Assembly (NCBI RefSeq): GCF_023898315.1
Contig: NC_064615.1
Location: 909,948,742 to 910,012,741, forward strand
DNA from: Schistocerca nitens
Taxonomy: Eukaryota; Arthropoda; Insecta; Orthoptera; Acrididae
Direction: 5' to 3'
Length of the DNA stretch: 64,000 nt
The notes below the pieces were generated by a model. The model worked only from the letters and a program-made list of their open reading frames with translations. It had not been told where the DNA came from and did not search any database. Position numbers and translations under genes: made by a program. Positions within the stretch are counted from its first letter, which is position 1; each line of letters begins with the position of its first letter. Below are positions 21,053-33,659 of this stretch, piece after piece.

Positions 21053-22889
21053 CTAGACATTTGTGATAAAATAATATTTGTACTGTTGATATACTATGTA
21101 ATGTGAAAAATGATGTTTATAATTATTCATATCTGTGATTCAACGTTCAGTGTCGTTCATGTAATCTATAACATATGTCGTCATCAACGATCACATCATT
21201 CACTTCTGTAGTTATATAAAACTGTCTTTCGGGATTTCTCATGTCTCTCTGTTTTTCGACCTACTATGTATGAGCTGTGCCCTCCTGTTGTCATTAATAA
21301 AACTGTTGTATGCACTCTCAGGTTGTTTGCAATATTTCCTTGGCAACACTAAAAACATTTATAACTCTCTACATAAAAGTAATACAATCATCAACATAAA
21401 GTTTGATTTGAAGCCACTATACTTTATTTTGCGTTGTCCTCTTGGAAATTGTATGCTCCTGCCTTTCATAGACCTATCAGTTAGTTCACTCAGTTAGTTA
21501 CAAAACGAATAAAAGAGAATCGGAAGCATGATGTAGTTGACACAATTGTGACAAACAGTGAGTCACATTAAGTGCCACAAAAAAACCAAAGATAGAATGG
21601 GCGTCATATCCAGGATCTCTGTATTTGTAGTCTGGCATTTCATCATTTTTTTGCAACACAAAACTGTCTTTTCCGAACTTCTTCACAAAAGAAAATCTTT
21701 TTGCACATATTTGATATAACAGAAAGCTGGCGGAAGCAACATATCACATTCTGAGTAAACGCCAGGACATAATATGAAAGTAAGATAACTTACACAAACT
21801 GAAGTACAAATCCTGAGATAGTAACTTCACGACGGAGCATTTGAGCACAAATCACGATGTACATTAAGAGGTGATTCACAAAACAAAAAGCAAGGGAAGA
21901 TTTTGATTGTAATATGAGCTTATCACTTTATTTGACACTGCTTTAAAATTTCGAGTTATTATTACCTTTTTTTGGTAAAAGTAGTCTTTCGATCACGATC
22001 AAACTAAAGAACAGAAGGAAGTTTACCCTCTGGCATCTCTCACTTCTCAAGCAGCCCTGTAGCTCTGCACAGGGGAAGCACGGCCATCCTTTCCCCCTCG
22101 CTCGCCGTTCTCAGCAATCCGCGATTGGCTGAAGTAGCGTCACGTGACATGCTCGGCCATATTGGGCCCACATATTACCCTTCGCATAGAATGCGTTATG
22201 TTTTTTCGGACATGTCCATTTAAATTATGCTACAGCGCCGTAAGCCAGGCTGCACTTTTCTAGGCCAGAAAGGAGGGAAACTGTAAGGGATTCCTGCTCT
22301 AGAAAGAGATCTACAAAGAGGAATTTTTACGGATAAATATAAATCATGCTACAGTTTTAGATTCACCGACAAGTATATCCTACAACAAAGATCTCCAGTC
22401 TTTCGTAAGCTAAGTCACTGTGTAATAATATGTGTTTTAATTTTTGTTGTATTTCCAGCTAATTGAGAAAATGAAGTAAACGTAATGTACACCTGTGGTG
22501 TCACACGTGATTATTGTGACCCCATAGTCTTTCTCAGAGGCTCTGTTCAGCGTATCGCTCTCGGTTCTGCTGCCGAATCACGTTTTGTGTATTCCACAAT
22601 ATTTCCTCGAGATAGCTGCTCGAGATCATGGCACCCCCCAGGAACAATATGTTGAACATCTGATTATTATTTCGTTTCGTTACATACTTAAATTCTTCAA
22701 GATTGCAACATGTTTTTCTCGTTTCTTTGTTTACCTTTAGCAGTAGTAGTACTAGTAGTAAATTTATGCATTCATATATCACTTTAACAAGGATATAGGA
22801 CATATCGTGGCATTTCAGTTTAAGAACAACAAACAGAACAATTCATACATAGAGGCATTTACATTATATAGGACAAGCTTCATAAGAAT
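21053..22889. other. No recognised gene; GC-rich patch at 22040-22180
   Basis: Mostly AT-rich sequence with no coding region I can support. A GC-richer block at 22040-22180 contains ATTGGCTGAAG (inverted CCAAT), GTCACGTGAC (E-box/CRE-like palindrome) and CCATATTGGGCC close together. That could be a promoter, but no transcribed gene is visible beside it. Confidence 0.3.
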
Positions 22890-23000
22890 GGTAGTCAGCC
22901 GCGGCCTTAAAGCAGGGACCATCTCGGCGCAATTTAGGAAAACCACGGAAAACCTAAATCAGGATGGTCAGATGAAGGCTGGAGTCTTCACGGACCCAAA
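22890..23000 (-). mobile_element. SINE fragment (family of 10941-11167)
   Basis: The block TTTAGGAAAACCACGGAAAA, CCTAAATCAGGATGGTCAG is the reverse of the SINE body block TTTAGGTTTTCCGTGATTT. Neither the tRNA-like head nor target duplications are recognisable. The plus-strand frame 22807-23082 crosses it and is therefore not a gene. Confidence 0.5.
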
Positions 23001-23287
23001 CACAAATCTGGTCTATTTAAAAAAATGCTACATGTGCAGAACACATTTTCAAAGGAGTTTTTTTAATAATGTAAACGGCTAGTGCTACACTGTTCATTCG
23101 TTTCTCACACCCAGTCTCTGCATACACTACACAAAACTAGGCATATTGTTTCGTAATGTAATTCTACATCCAGTTGGGTCAGGACCATAGCGACGGTTTG
23201 TTTTTATATTCTGTGTAAAGTAATTTCCCACTTGCTGCCCAGGAAAACTGAGTCAGCATCTCTCTGTAATGAGTAAGTTATAAGAGC

Positions 23288-24470
23288 TCAGAAAAAAACT
23301 GCAACACCAAGAAGGAGTTGTGCGACATAAACAAAATTCGTAGGCCTGTTTTTACGTCGGAAAGAAGGTGTCTATTCAAATTTCGCGCCAGTCACATAAG
23401 AGTGGCGCTAAAAGCGCCACTATGAGGATGAAAACAGGTTTGCTTTAAATACGAGTATACGCTGTAACGGTAACGAGGGTTTGTAACGTTTGAGATTGGA
23501 CGTGGTGAAACGATGTACGTCGCAAGAACACTGGGCCCCAGATGGTCACATGTTACTACTACATCGTTTTCGGCGTATGCTTCTGGTGCATCGTGTTGCA
23601 TCTACAGCAGCAATCTGAGCAATAGTTGGCACTATAGTGACACAACGAACTGTTAAAAATTGTTACTTCAAGGACAGCTCCGAGCCAGACGCCTTGTATT
23701 GTGCATTCCACTGACCCCAAACCAACGCCACTTGCAGCTTCGGTGATGTCAAACGAGAGATCATCGGAGAGTAGGGTGGAGGTCTGTTGTGTTTTCTGAT
23801 GGAGACTGGTTCTGCCTCGGTGACAGCGATGGTTGTGTATTGATCAGGAGGAGGCCAGTTAAGTGCCTGCAACCAACATATCTGCCTGCTAGACACACTG
23901 AACCTACTTCTGAAGTTATCGTCTGCTGTACGAACTCGTTTGACAGCAAAAGCAGTCTCGCCATTATCCCAGGCACCCTAACTACAAAGTTGTACGTCAG
24001 TCTGGTAATTCGACCTGTTCTGCTGCTATTAATGAACAGCATTGCAGGGTGTGTTTTCCAACAGGATAACGCTCGTCCACATTCCACAGTTGTAATCCAG
24101 CATGCTCTAGTGAGTGTCGACGTATTGCCTTGGCCTGCTCGATTACCAGATCTGTCTCAAATCGAGCTTGTATGGGGCATCATTGGTCGAAACGCCAGTA
24201 TTATCCACAAACAGGATTAAGCGTCCCTGTATTGACTGATTAAGCCCAACAGGCGTGGAACTCCATCACCCAAACTGACATCCAACATCTGTGCAGCACA
24301 ATGCATACACGTTTGCATGCTTGCATTCAACATTCTAGCGGTTATAGCGGTTGTTAATGTACCAGCATTTCACATTTTCAATAGCTTATCTCGCTCATTA
24401 ACCTGCACTCTTGCAATGTTAACCACTTAAATATGTTACCTTGAACTCTTGACAGACGTTGCCGCATTTG
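23288..24470 (+). mobile_element. Tc1-like transposon, copy 1, 3' end missing
   Basis: The left end CTGCAACACCAAGAAGGAGT matches the left part of the copy at 25185, and both share the following ~200 bp (GTTTGCTTTAAATACGAG, AGATTGGACGTGGTG). A partly open transposase C-terminal half lies at 23789-24220: FSDGDWFCLG (first D, but D-G in place of D-E), FQQDNARPHSTVV (second D) and LPDLSQIELVWGIIG (E). The D-to-E spacing is 32. It ends early in a stop after HKQD. The right terminal repeat is absent. Inactive. Confidence 0.8.
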
Positions 24471-25184
24471 GTGTACTAAAGGACTGAATGGTGGAAAGCT
24501 GTGATCAGTAGTTTCACATTCTCCGAACCATCTGTTGGACAATCTCGGCACTACCAGCACAGTACATACATATGAGAAATCAGTGGTGGCAAGCTTCATA
24601 ATTTTTCAAGAAAACATCGTTTTAAGACACAATGCACAATGGTACAGGGTTACGTAAGCAAAAGACAAGCCAAACTTAACATTAATTTTGAAACAGGATA
24701 CACACAATAAGGAAGCTTGACATCACAAAGGAAAGCCCCTCAGTCATACGAGAAACCAAAGCGATCACATACACAGTATAACAAGGATACAAGCTCGCGC
24801 CAGGAGGCAACGTTAACTCAACCCAACAAATAACACAAACATGAGTCACAATTAAAAGGACAATGCTGTAGCGAACCACAGTGACAGTCTAAACGACGTT
24901 GCTCATACGCATAAACAACCACAATGTGTGCGAAGTGACACCACCTACATATTGATCAACATTAATGTCTGCCAACCAACATCGCTTAAAAACTGACGAA
25001 TCATCACCCATTGTACCTGTCCCACTGTCCTGCAACAGTAAGGATGAAGACATACTAAACAGCCTCTATCATAACAAAACGCACGGTGTACCACTGTGAA
25101 CAAGCAGACAATGACTTAACTCCAGCGATTACGGTCATGGCAGCTGTCTGTTCTTTTGCAGGCACACCTAATCGTCTTGTTATT
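24471..25184. other. No recognised gene
   Basis: Spacer between two copies of the same Tc1-like family. It contains no repeat or coding signal I recognise. Confidence 0.4.
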
Positions 25185-26555
25185 GCACTGGCGTAAAAAT
25201 AATCGTAACACCAAGAAGTTGTGGGACGTAAACGAAAGTTGGTACGCCTGTTTCTACATCCGAGAGATGATGCTATTCAGATTTCATACCAGTCGCGTAA
25301 GAGAGGCACTAGTAGCGCTGCTATGGGAATGCAAATCAGGTTTCCTTTAAATATACGCTGTAACGGTCGTCAGCGTTACTTACCTTTGAGATTGGACATG
25401 GTGAGTTGATGTCAGTCAAAGATGCCTTCGAAGGCGACAAAGACGCCATTAACAACAACTCATTGGGTTTCAACGAGTTGTAGGGCTTCGAGAAGCTGGA
25501 TGTTCCTTTTTAGATAGCTTATAAAGACTTGGAAGGAATGTATCCACTCTAAACGACTGTTGGCAGCAGCGGTCACGATAATATACAGTCACAAGGAGAT
25601 CGGGCTCCAGAAGGTCACTTGGCACTCCCGAGAGTCTTCGGCGTATGGCTTTGGCGCCTCGTACTGCACCTGCAGCGGTTTGACCAGCAATTGGCACAGC
25701 AGTGACACAACCAACCTTTAGATGTCGTTTACTTCGAGGACAGTTCCGAGCCAGACGCCCTGTAGCGTGAATTTCACTGACCCCAAACCACCGCCATTTG
25801 CGACTTCAATAGTGTCAAGCAAGAGTTCACTCGAGGTCAGAGTGGAGCTCTGTTGTGTTTTCTGGTGAAAGCTGGATCTGCCTCGGTGCCAGTGACGGTC
25901 GTGTGTTGGTTAGAAGGAGGTCAGACGAGGGCCTACGACCAATCTGCGAGCTAGACACACTGGATCTTCGATTTCGTTCGACAGTAGGAGTACTCTCCTG
26001 CTTGTCCCAAGCACCCTCAGTGCAAAACTGTACGTCAGTCTGGTAATTCGACGAGTTGCGCTACCATTCATGAACATCATTCCGGGGTTTTTTTCAAATG
26101 ATAACTCTCGTCCACATAAGGCTGTTGTAATTCAACATGTTCTGCAGAGTGTCAACACGTTGCTTTCGCCTACTCGATCACGAAATCTGTCTTCGATCGA
26201 ACACATATGGGACATCATCGGACGACAACACCAGCGTCATCCACAAACAGCAGCAACCACCGCTTTATTGGACGATCAAGTGCAACAAGCATCGAACTCC
26301 ATCGCACAAACTGTCATCCGACACCTGTGCAGTACAATGAAAGCATGTTTACATACTTGCATTCAACAATCTGGCGGTTACACTGGTTATTAATGTACCA
26401 GCATTTCACATTTGCAAAGGCTTATCTCACGCTTGCATTAACCTGTGATCATGCAATGTTAATCACTTAAATAAGTTACCTTGACAAACGTAATCACAAA
26501 ATTTAATTACTCTACGTTGATTAATTTTTGGTGTTGCGATTTCTGTCATTGTATG
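25185..26555 (+). mobile_element. Tc1-like transposon, copy 2, broken
   Basis: Left CGTAACACCAAGAAGTTGTG and right TTTTGGTGTTGCGATTTCTG are the two ends (inverted GCAACACCAA motif). The coding region is decayed: 25855-26046 holds FSGESWICLGASDGRVLVRR (first catalytic region), and 26070-26393 holds NDNSRPHKAVVIQHV (second D) and NLSSIEHIWDIIGRQ (E), ending QQSGGYTGY. D-to-E spacing is 32, as in copy 1 and in the intact element at 13795. Frames are broken several times, so it is inactive. Confidence 0.82.
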
Positions 26556-26633
26556 ATCCCGTCACTTCCGCAACTCGTTTATAGCGAAGCGACAGGCATA
26601 GAACCTAAGCGGGAGGCTTATCCCACATATGGC

Positions 26634-27052
26634 TGTTACGTCTGCCACAGACGGCCCCTGCCAGGCAGACTACACTCGAGACACCCCTGTTTACCATATA
26701 ACATACACAAGCACTTGCAGGCGCAACCAAGAGGAAAACAATTCTTCAAAATAAACAGAACTTGCTAGAGACTAATGCGAACCTTTTTCTGCAGAGGTCG
26801 CCTCACAGACACAGGGAAAGTTGGAGTACTCCGCCGACCTCCGCCGGCTTTATAAGGCCAGAGCAGCAGCAGTACAGCCAGTTCCTCGCCGAGCTAGGAC
26901 CAGCTCCGACAGACTTCACCGACGCTCTTGATGAATAGTCGTGTACGTGTTATTTGTTTTCTTTGTGTGTATATAATGATTGTTCGAGAAGTGTAGTTCA
27001 GTTTCAATAAACGACATTATACTGAGTGTTCTACAATACTGAGTATTCTTCA
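26634..27052 (+). mobile_element. Solo LTR with 5-bp target duplication
   Basis: A 419-bp unit beginning TGTTACGTCTGCC and ending TATTCTTCA (TG...CA). It is flanked by ATGGC at 26629-26633 and again at 27053-27057, a perfect 5-bp target duplication. Inside are a TATA-like GCTTTATAAGGCC near 26848 and an AATAAA signal near 27006, which fit the U3-R-U5 order on the plus strand. There are no coding parts. It is a solo LTR of an LTR retrotransposon, left by recombination between the two LTRs. Superfamily (Gypsy or Copia) cannot be decided from the LTR alone. Confidence 0.82.
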
Positions 27053-27057
27053 ATGGC

Positions 27058-28780
27058 AGCTAGAAGATGGAAGGCTGGTATTCTGCATTCGTTGCCCATA
27101 ACTCCGCAGTATCCGTCTAGGCGTCGTCCTCCGTACATGACAGCGAGAAGTGGCGGGCAAACAACCTGCACACATCACCTGTAACTCCATGACATTCATC
27201 TGAGAGCCGTAGTCTGTATACAGCAGCGACAAGAATTTGTCAAACGGCCTGCACTCTATGCTCAAAGCTTGGGTCTGCCCTCGCAGCTCAGCGCTCACAG
27301 CTACACGATTCCAATATACGGTTCCTACCCAACTCGTTTCCAGCAGACCCGTGACTGAGACTTCATACTAGTCGATGTCACTTCACTCCGTCCTTGATCA
27401 CAGATAACACGAACTACAGTGCAGTCATTGAAGGCTCCCTCTGGTATTAATTATTGTCAGAGACGTTCCTGGCGCAGCTCAATTTGTTTAGCTTCTGTAA
27501 TAATTACGTGACAGAAACACAACACTATTGCTACACAAGCAGTACACGTACAATACACGACGATTCTGTCTGGTTGATAATTTACGAAAGCGTTGCAATA
27601 AGGAAAATGGTGTACAGCAACAAGCTGGCGACACATCTGCATTGAAGACCTACGGCAACCCGCCGTATATGCGCCATCTAATAAGAAAACACTGCACGGG
27701 TAGTTGCTGCTAACTGTGTATAGCCAGTGGATGACTGAGAGCAATGCTGGCCGTTAAAATGTATTGGGTCCCTTACGATGCATTTGAAGAGGTCTTAGGA
27801 ACTACATACTACAACAATATGGTCCGACAACATTGTCAGCCACACGAATTGCACCCACATGTTCATCTAGCAACACTGCTGGCCATTACTGCTCGTCAAC
27901 GTTTACGGCAATACATTTCTGGGCCAGACGTGTATGTACAGCCAACCGCAAAATGGACGAAAGCAAACTACAGTAAACCGAGAGCAGCTCTCCCGTTTTT
28001 GCATCCCACAAGAAAAAAATACTGCCAAGGAAAAGATAAGTTAGCCTTTAAAGATACGCTCTTTTTAAAGAAAGCAGACTCCCTCCGAAGGCAATTCACA
28101 AACTGCTGCTTGACGCATAACTTTTCCATAGTTTCATGTCGAAATTCGAGTTTGTATATACCGTAAAAGCAACTGGTCTGAGAACTGGCAAAACCGATAC
28201 CAATAGGAGAGACTGTGTACTAGTTACAACCAGATTGGCGATCACCCTTTGGTATTTCGCTACTAGCGATTCATGCAACTAATCAATGGACTTCATTAAC
28301 CTGCACTTCTCATCGAAATGCATCTTGGTACCAGACGTTTGTGGATTTTTGAAAAAAGACTCAACGAATTCATTAAGGTAAGTTTGAAATAACAATACAA
28401 TGATTATGTTAACATTAAATTTGCTTCACCAGTACAGTGACAGAACTATGGTTATCATTATAATGAGATACATCAACGGCCGAGTTATGGCGCATGGAAA
28501 ATAATGCATGCAAACCATGTAATAAAAAAGGAACAGTTCACAAGTTGCTGCTCATGAGCACGGAAACACGCGTTATGAAGCTTACTAAAGTTCAGAAGTA
28601 CGAGGACCTCTCTATGTAGAAGACATCTATGGCTCACGGCAGCAGTTCATCTTCTGATATGCCGGTAGCAGTGAGAATGTCCTTTGTTCAGATTGCAGTT
28701 ACCGAATATAATACTCAAACCTCATTTAGGCAAACAGGAAATTAAGAGGAAGGGCTGGACCGATTGGGGTTCACATCATT
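27058..28780. other. No recognised gene
   Basis: A 140-codon plus-strand frame at 27744-28166 (start MLAVKMYWVPYDAF) is the longest unexplained frame in this part. It has no recognisable domain, signal peptide or splice context. A frame of this length is within chance expectation for 64 kb, so I do not call it. Nothing else stands out. Confidence 0.35.
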
Positions 28781-30790
28781 CAGCATTGTTCATTAAACAT
28801 ATTTATTTAAGAAAAATAACTAATATCAGATAGAGCCAATTAACAGGATTACAGACAACACTCATAACTCCTCAGGTTTAAGAAATTACACACCTTACTT
28901 TAGTGACAATTTAAATAAGCCAATAGTTAAAGACAAAACCTGTGTCTGACAGCGGTTCTTACATCTCAGACTCAAAATTTCTACCTTTACGAACCACAAC
29001 TCAGAAAATGCTTCAACAAATGATCAAGTAATTAATATTTGGAAATAGATGACTCTTTAAGACAACATAAAAGCAAAACTAATCTCAAAAGATTAAAAAC
29101 TTAATAGCTATTAGGAAGACAGAGTAACTTACAGCTGCCTCGAGACAATTAGGAAAAATAATTCTTAAAATACACCTCCAATGGCTTCTAGATGATTTAA
29201 TAAGGTAAACAGATGCACAAATTTATAGAGCTGCTTTCAGGCGGACAGAGCAAGTTTCCTTAAATCTCACCCAATGAGCAGTTAAATAATTAATAAGAGA
29301 ACGAGTGTGCACAGTCTGATATAACTGCCTTCAGACAGACGGTGAAAATTCTCTTAAGGTACACCCTAGAAAAAACTTAAATGATTTAGTAAGTGAACGT
29401 GTACATATAGCAGCTCAAGAACGCCATTTAAAAAGGAAGAGAACAATAATTGGAACTCAGAACCAACTTGTGGCAAAAGGTAAATTTAAATCATATATGA
29501 GAAAAGGTCATCCCATGAAAACATTTAAATAACAAATAGTTGAACAATTAGGTCTAGTAAGCTTTAACTCGCCCTGAGACAGGGAATAAATTTCTTTTAC
29601 TCTTCAACTCACAAATGGCTAGAGGACGAAGAAATAAGTAACCTTCAGAGCACATTAAGACTTAATAGGTTTTTTTGTTTTGTTTCTTACATTCCGCCAA
29701 CCTCAGAAGTGCCAGTTAGTTATTATCAATGGGCTATATTTTCTCAAGCCCATACTACATCTCAATATGACACTGTGATTCATATACAACCGAGCAACAT
29801 GTGGCCATCCTAACGGGGCTCGGCACTATGTCCAACAAGAGCACTAGACTCAGAAAAGCCCCAAAAATCAATATGTACACAATTTTAATACAAAAATTTG
29901 AACAGTAATTTACATAACCTGCGTGAATGCACCCCAAGGATAGCCGGCAGCGGTGTATTCCATGAAGCCGATATACAAAAGCGACGTTAATAGCCATAAT
30001 ACGATGAGCACGCATTGGGTCCAGGTCCAAGACAGTCAAAGAGTGCCACACCAGTAGAAAACTGGAGCACACTAAGGGAGCATCTGAATTTTACTGTCAT
30101 TCTTATTTAAAACAGACCCATGACCACAGTATTTGTGCAGATCAATAGGCACTTCAGATGACGTTCTTGAAAAACTTGGTCTAAGGTTAAACATTGTCAC
30201 ACTTAAAATATTGTACAGCACTACCAGATCATCGAATCCAAGGCTGAACGTGGGAAATTGAATTGCAATAACAAGTATGTATGTTTGCTATACATTACCC
30301 TAACCCCAACCAAGGCAACGCCACCAGGCAATTTATCGGATCAGAAAGCTTTTTGCGTAACGCGGCTTCCACCGAGAAGAACCAACAACAAATGCAAATA
30401 CCCAAGACCACACAAACGTTCCGTCTTTAGATAACACCGGTGTCTGCAACTACTGAATAGACAAAACGTTTAAAAGACTACCAATCACTATATGGCACGT
30501 CAAGTTCGGCAGAAGAGCACAGGTACTGCGCAGTTCAACCTCCAGTCCAGCTTCAAAACATTAATTCTCCTTTCGATCCACTGCCGCACTTCCACCCCGA
30601 AAGCGGCTCCACCATGTCCCCTGGCGCCACAAGCTCCGAGCCGCAAGAAGTGACGTACGCCAGGCGCGCGGGGCGGGAATTCAAAGAGGGAACACGCCAA
30701 GGCTCAAATACGGTACACTCAATCGCCAAAGAAACTGGTACACACATGCGTTTTCAGACACAGAGATACGCAAATAGGTAAAATACGGAG
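28781..30790 (-). repeat. Long noncoding repeat with diverged ~95-bp tandem units
   Basis: Units starting AGCTGCCTCGAGAC (29133), AGCTGCTTTCAGGCGG (29230) and ACTGCCTTCAGACAGAC (29324), with weaker ones further left and right, repeat at about 95 bp with strong divergence. The right part (30490-30760) is GC-rich. The arrangement resembles the untranslated or LTR part of a large LTR retrotransposon in antisense, comparable in style to 37041-39760, but no coding part or boundary proves it. I consider it a fossil of uncertain class. Confidence 0.35.
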
Positions 30791-31545
30791 CTGCAATCCA
30801 TCCGCAAATTGCTGCAGATTTCAATGCCGGGCCATTAACAAGTGTCAGCGTGTGAACCATTCACATCATCGATATGTGCTTTCGGAGCCGAAGGCCGACT
30901 CTTGTACCCTTGATGACGCACGACACAAAGCTTTACAACTCGCCTGGGCCCGTTATCACCGACATTGGACTGTTGATGACTGGAAACGTGTTGCCTGGGT
31001 CAACGAGTCTCGTTTCAAATTGTATCCAGCGGATGGACGTGTACGGGTATGGAGACAACCTCGTGGATCCATCGAGACTGTATGTCACCAGGGTCTGTTC
31101 AAGCTGGTGGACGCTCTGTAATGATGTGGCGCGTGTGCAGTTGGCGTGATATGGGACCCTTGATACGTCTAGATACGACTCGGATAGGTGTCACGTAAGT
31201 AAGCATCCTGTATGATCTCCTGCAACCATCCACGTCCATTGTGCATTCCGACGAACTTGAGCAATTCCAGCAGGATAACGCGAAACCACTTCTGATTCGA
31301 AATACTTCCGCTGACCACCAAGCTCCTAAGACATGGACATTATTGAACATATCTGGGATGCTTTGCAATGTGCTTTTCAGAAGAGATCTTCACTGCCTCG
31401 TACTCTTAGGGATTTATGGACAGCCCTGCAGGATACATGGTGCCAGTTCCCTGCAGCACTACTCCAGAAATTAATCGAAACCATGCTGCGTCGTGTTGTG
31501 GCACTTCTGCGTGATCGCGGTGGTCCTACACGATATTAGACAAGT
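30791..31545 (+). mobile_element. Tc1-like transposase relic
   Basis: The 30852-31121 frame gives ARYHRHWTVDDWKRVAWVNE, then SRFKLYPADGRVRVWRQP, the first catalytic region (NES in place of DES). Downstream are EQFQQDNAKPLLIRN (second D) around 31250, DIIEHIWDALQCAFQ (E) around 31335, and an end at DRGGPTRY at 31539. The fragments lie in different frames. The N-terminal DNA-binding part and the terminal repeats are missing. Inactive. Confidence 0.75.
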
Positions 31546-33330
31546 GTAGCAGTTTCTTTAGCTCTTTAGTGTATTATTTCTGTACAGCAGGCTTCAAAAC
31601 AGTGCAGGCAACCAGGACCACGGCATTACGGCAGAAACTGTGAAGCTGTTGCCATCCTTTGAAGTCTTCAGAAGGTATGAGGTTTAGATCAATGAAACCA
31701 AGTCTGCCATCACTAATTGTACCTCTAGTTTTCATTTCGGTAGAAGGAACATACATGTGGCATTTAAGTGAACGTAACTTTGTGTCGGAAGTGAGATCTG
31801 TTTACTTTTATGGAATGTGCATTTCTGCCCATTGTGTAAGCCCCTGAAATAGGTGTATCCTTGGCCAAATGCATTTTTCACATTTTGTTTCACTCTGGAA
31901 ATATATGAGATTACAGAGTTAGGTGAAACTCCCTGTATTTGATATTTAACTTGACCACTTGTTTTATCTAGTCTAGTAGAACACATTGAAGACTTTTATT
32001 TCTTAATTAATGATAATCCCAAACAAGACGTTACCTACTGAAAGGTTTCCCATAAAGAGCTGTTGTGAATGTTTGGGAGACAATTTATTTCTACACAGTT
32101 CTAGAGATAGAAACACTCATCCAGCTTACAGGTTTTTGAATACATCTCAAGAAAAGTTACATGTTACAGTATCCAAAATTATACCAAGGATAAATTACTT
32201 GTCAACAGAACTTAATAGTATCACATCAGTCTCACTAATTATCAAAGAAGGCAGGAACGTTTTAGTGAGAGAGCTGAAGAAGCGGTATGGGTTAACCGAA
32301 ATAAATGACAATGGAGCCACTGCTACTCTACTGTATATTATATTTAAAAGCCTGCATTCTCAAGATCCATCAGCATGCGGGCGAACCATAGTGTAATGGA
32401 AGCAGGGAATTCGCCCCCAAGATAATTGCTAGTGGAGTCTATTGATCGAGTGTACAATATTTGATCAAATTTTTTGATCGTCGCTTTACACAATAGTGAC
32501 ACAAAGTATAAATAGCATAACTAACACAACGTAATGACTACAAGATAATATAAGAATGACTAACAAGACAAATTTACTAAAAGTTGAATTACCACGTTGG
32601 CCATTTACGGACCTGGACTGGCTGCAACAAAATTTTATCTAAAACCAGTTTCCTCAAAAAAAAAAAAAAAAGTCCAATCCTTAGCTTCCATAATGTAGTT
32701 TCTGATACCAAAGACTTAAAATGATATTGTTAAAATAACAACCTCTAAAAACAACAGTCCAAAATTATTACTTTCATAAAACCATAATACAATCATCGTG
32801 ATTTATTCCGCATCATAGATCAAATCAAAATCATGGAATCTACTGGCCTTTATATTCAGGTTAGAAGCCGGTAGATCAACACCTTTTTACAGAATCGTTT
32901 ACAAAAATTCAAAAGTCTATAACGAATACAGAATAATGCTTCCCTTCTTTTGTAGCACGCCTCAATCGCTTCCGCTATGCTGACCAGTAATTCTGCAGCA
33001 TACACCGTTCCCTCGCATATATATCTCTCAGACATTGGTTTCAAGAACCTGCAACAGGCAATAACATGTCGTCGAGTTAGGAAATAATATGCTAGCACTC
33101 GTAACGAGGTCAGTAGCATCAGACTGTTCTGAAAACTAAAAGGACTCCCCACTGTTAAATTCAGCACCACGTCTCCGAACCTCAAATTGTACTCGGTTTT
33201 TCACAAGAAGTAGAATGTGACAGACAGCAGTGAACATTTTCAAGAGAGTTCTACAGTAAACTCTCAACAGAGGCAAATTACAATCATACCATAAAGGAAA
33301 CGATGGCTTCGTACGTGCTTACATAGACAT
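31546..33330. other. No recognised gene; A-run
   Basis: A 128-codon frame at 32010-32396 (start MIIPNKTLPTERF) and shorter ones nearby have no motif I can assign. They may be remnants of a cut-and-paste transposon, but I cannot show it. An A16 tract lies at 32656-32671. No other feature. Confidence 0.3.
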
Positions 33331-33659
33331 AAAATGCAGTTATCACGTTTTCCGATCCAGCTCTGATATCTCTGTGCTAACGATGATTGAGCAGGGCACC
33401 GGCCGCACCACTAGACCCCAGCCAGTTCTCTCTGCCCAGTAGCCACGCCTCGCCCGCATCCGGCTTGCCCCACAGCCAGTCAACAATGTCCTCCCACTCT
33501 TCCTCCCCCCCCCCCCCCTCCTCACCGCCGTCGGTCGATTCCGATCGGCTCATCAGGGTCAGAACGCGGAGTTTCCTCCCCCCCCCCCTCGTTTTCTTTT
33601 ATTTTTGTTTTTTTTATTTTTTTTCAGCATTCTACAGCGACTAGTGTGCTCTTTTAAAT
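33331..33659 (+). other. C-rich, Ser/Pro-coding segment of unknown origin
   Basis: The 33387-33644 frame gives SRAPAAPLDPSQFSLPSSHA followed by a Ser/Pro-rich stretch, then runs into a T-rich tail. Two long C-runs at about 33506-33520 and 33580-33590 sit within it. It may be the N-terminal part of a retroelement ORF1, but no domain confirms this, so no gene is called. Confidence 0.3.

Noticed and set aside
27744-28166. 140-residue host protein
   Set aside because: No domain, signal or splice context was seen. Frames of this length are expected by chance in 64 kb on both strands.
32010-32396. 128-residue protein
   Set aside because: No motif that I can assign, and no flanking gene structure. 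Possibly a decayed transposon, but unsupported.
33387-33644. Ser/Pro-rich protein-coding gene
   Set aside because: It runs through C- and T-homopolymer tracts with no domain. It could be a retroelement ORF1 start, but nothing confirms that.
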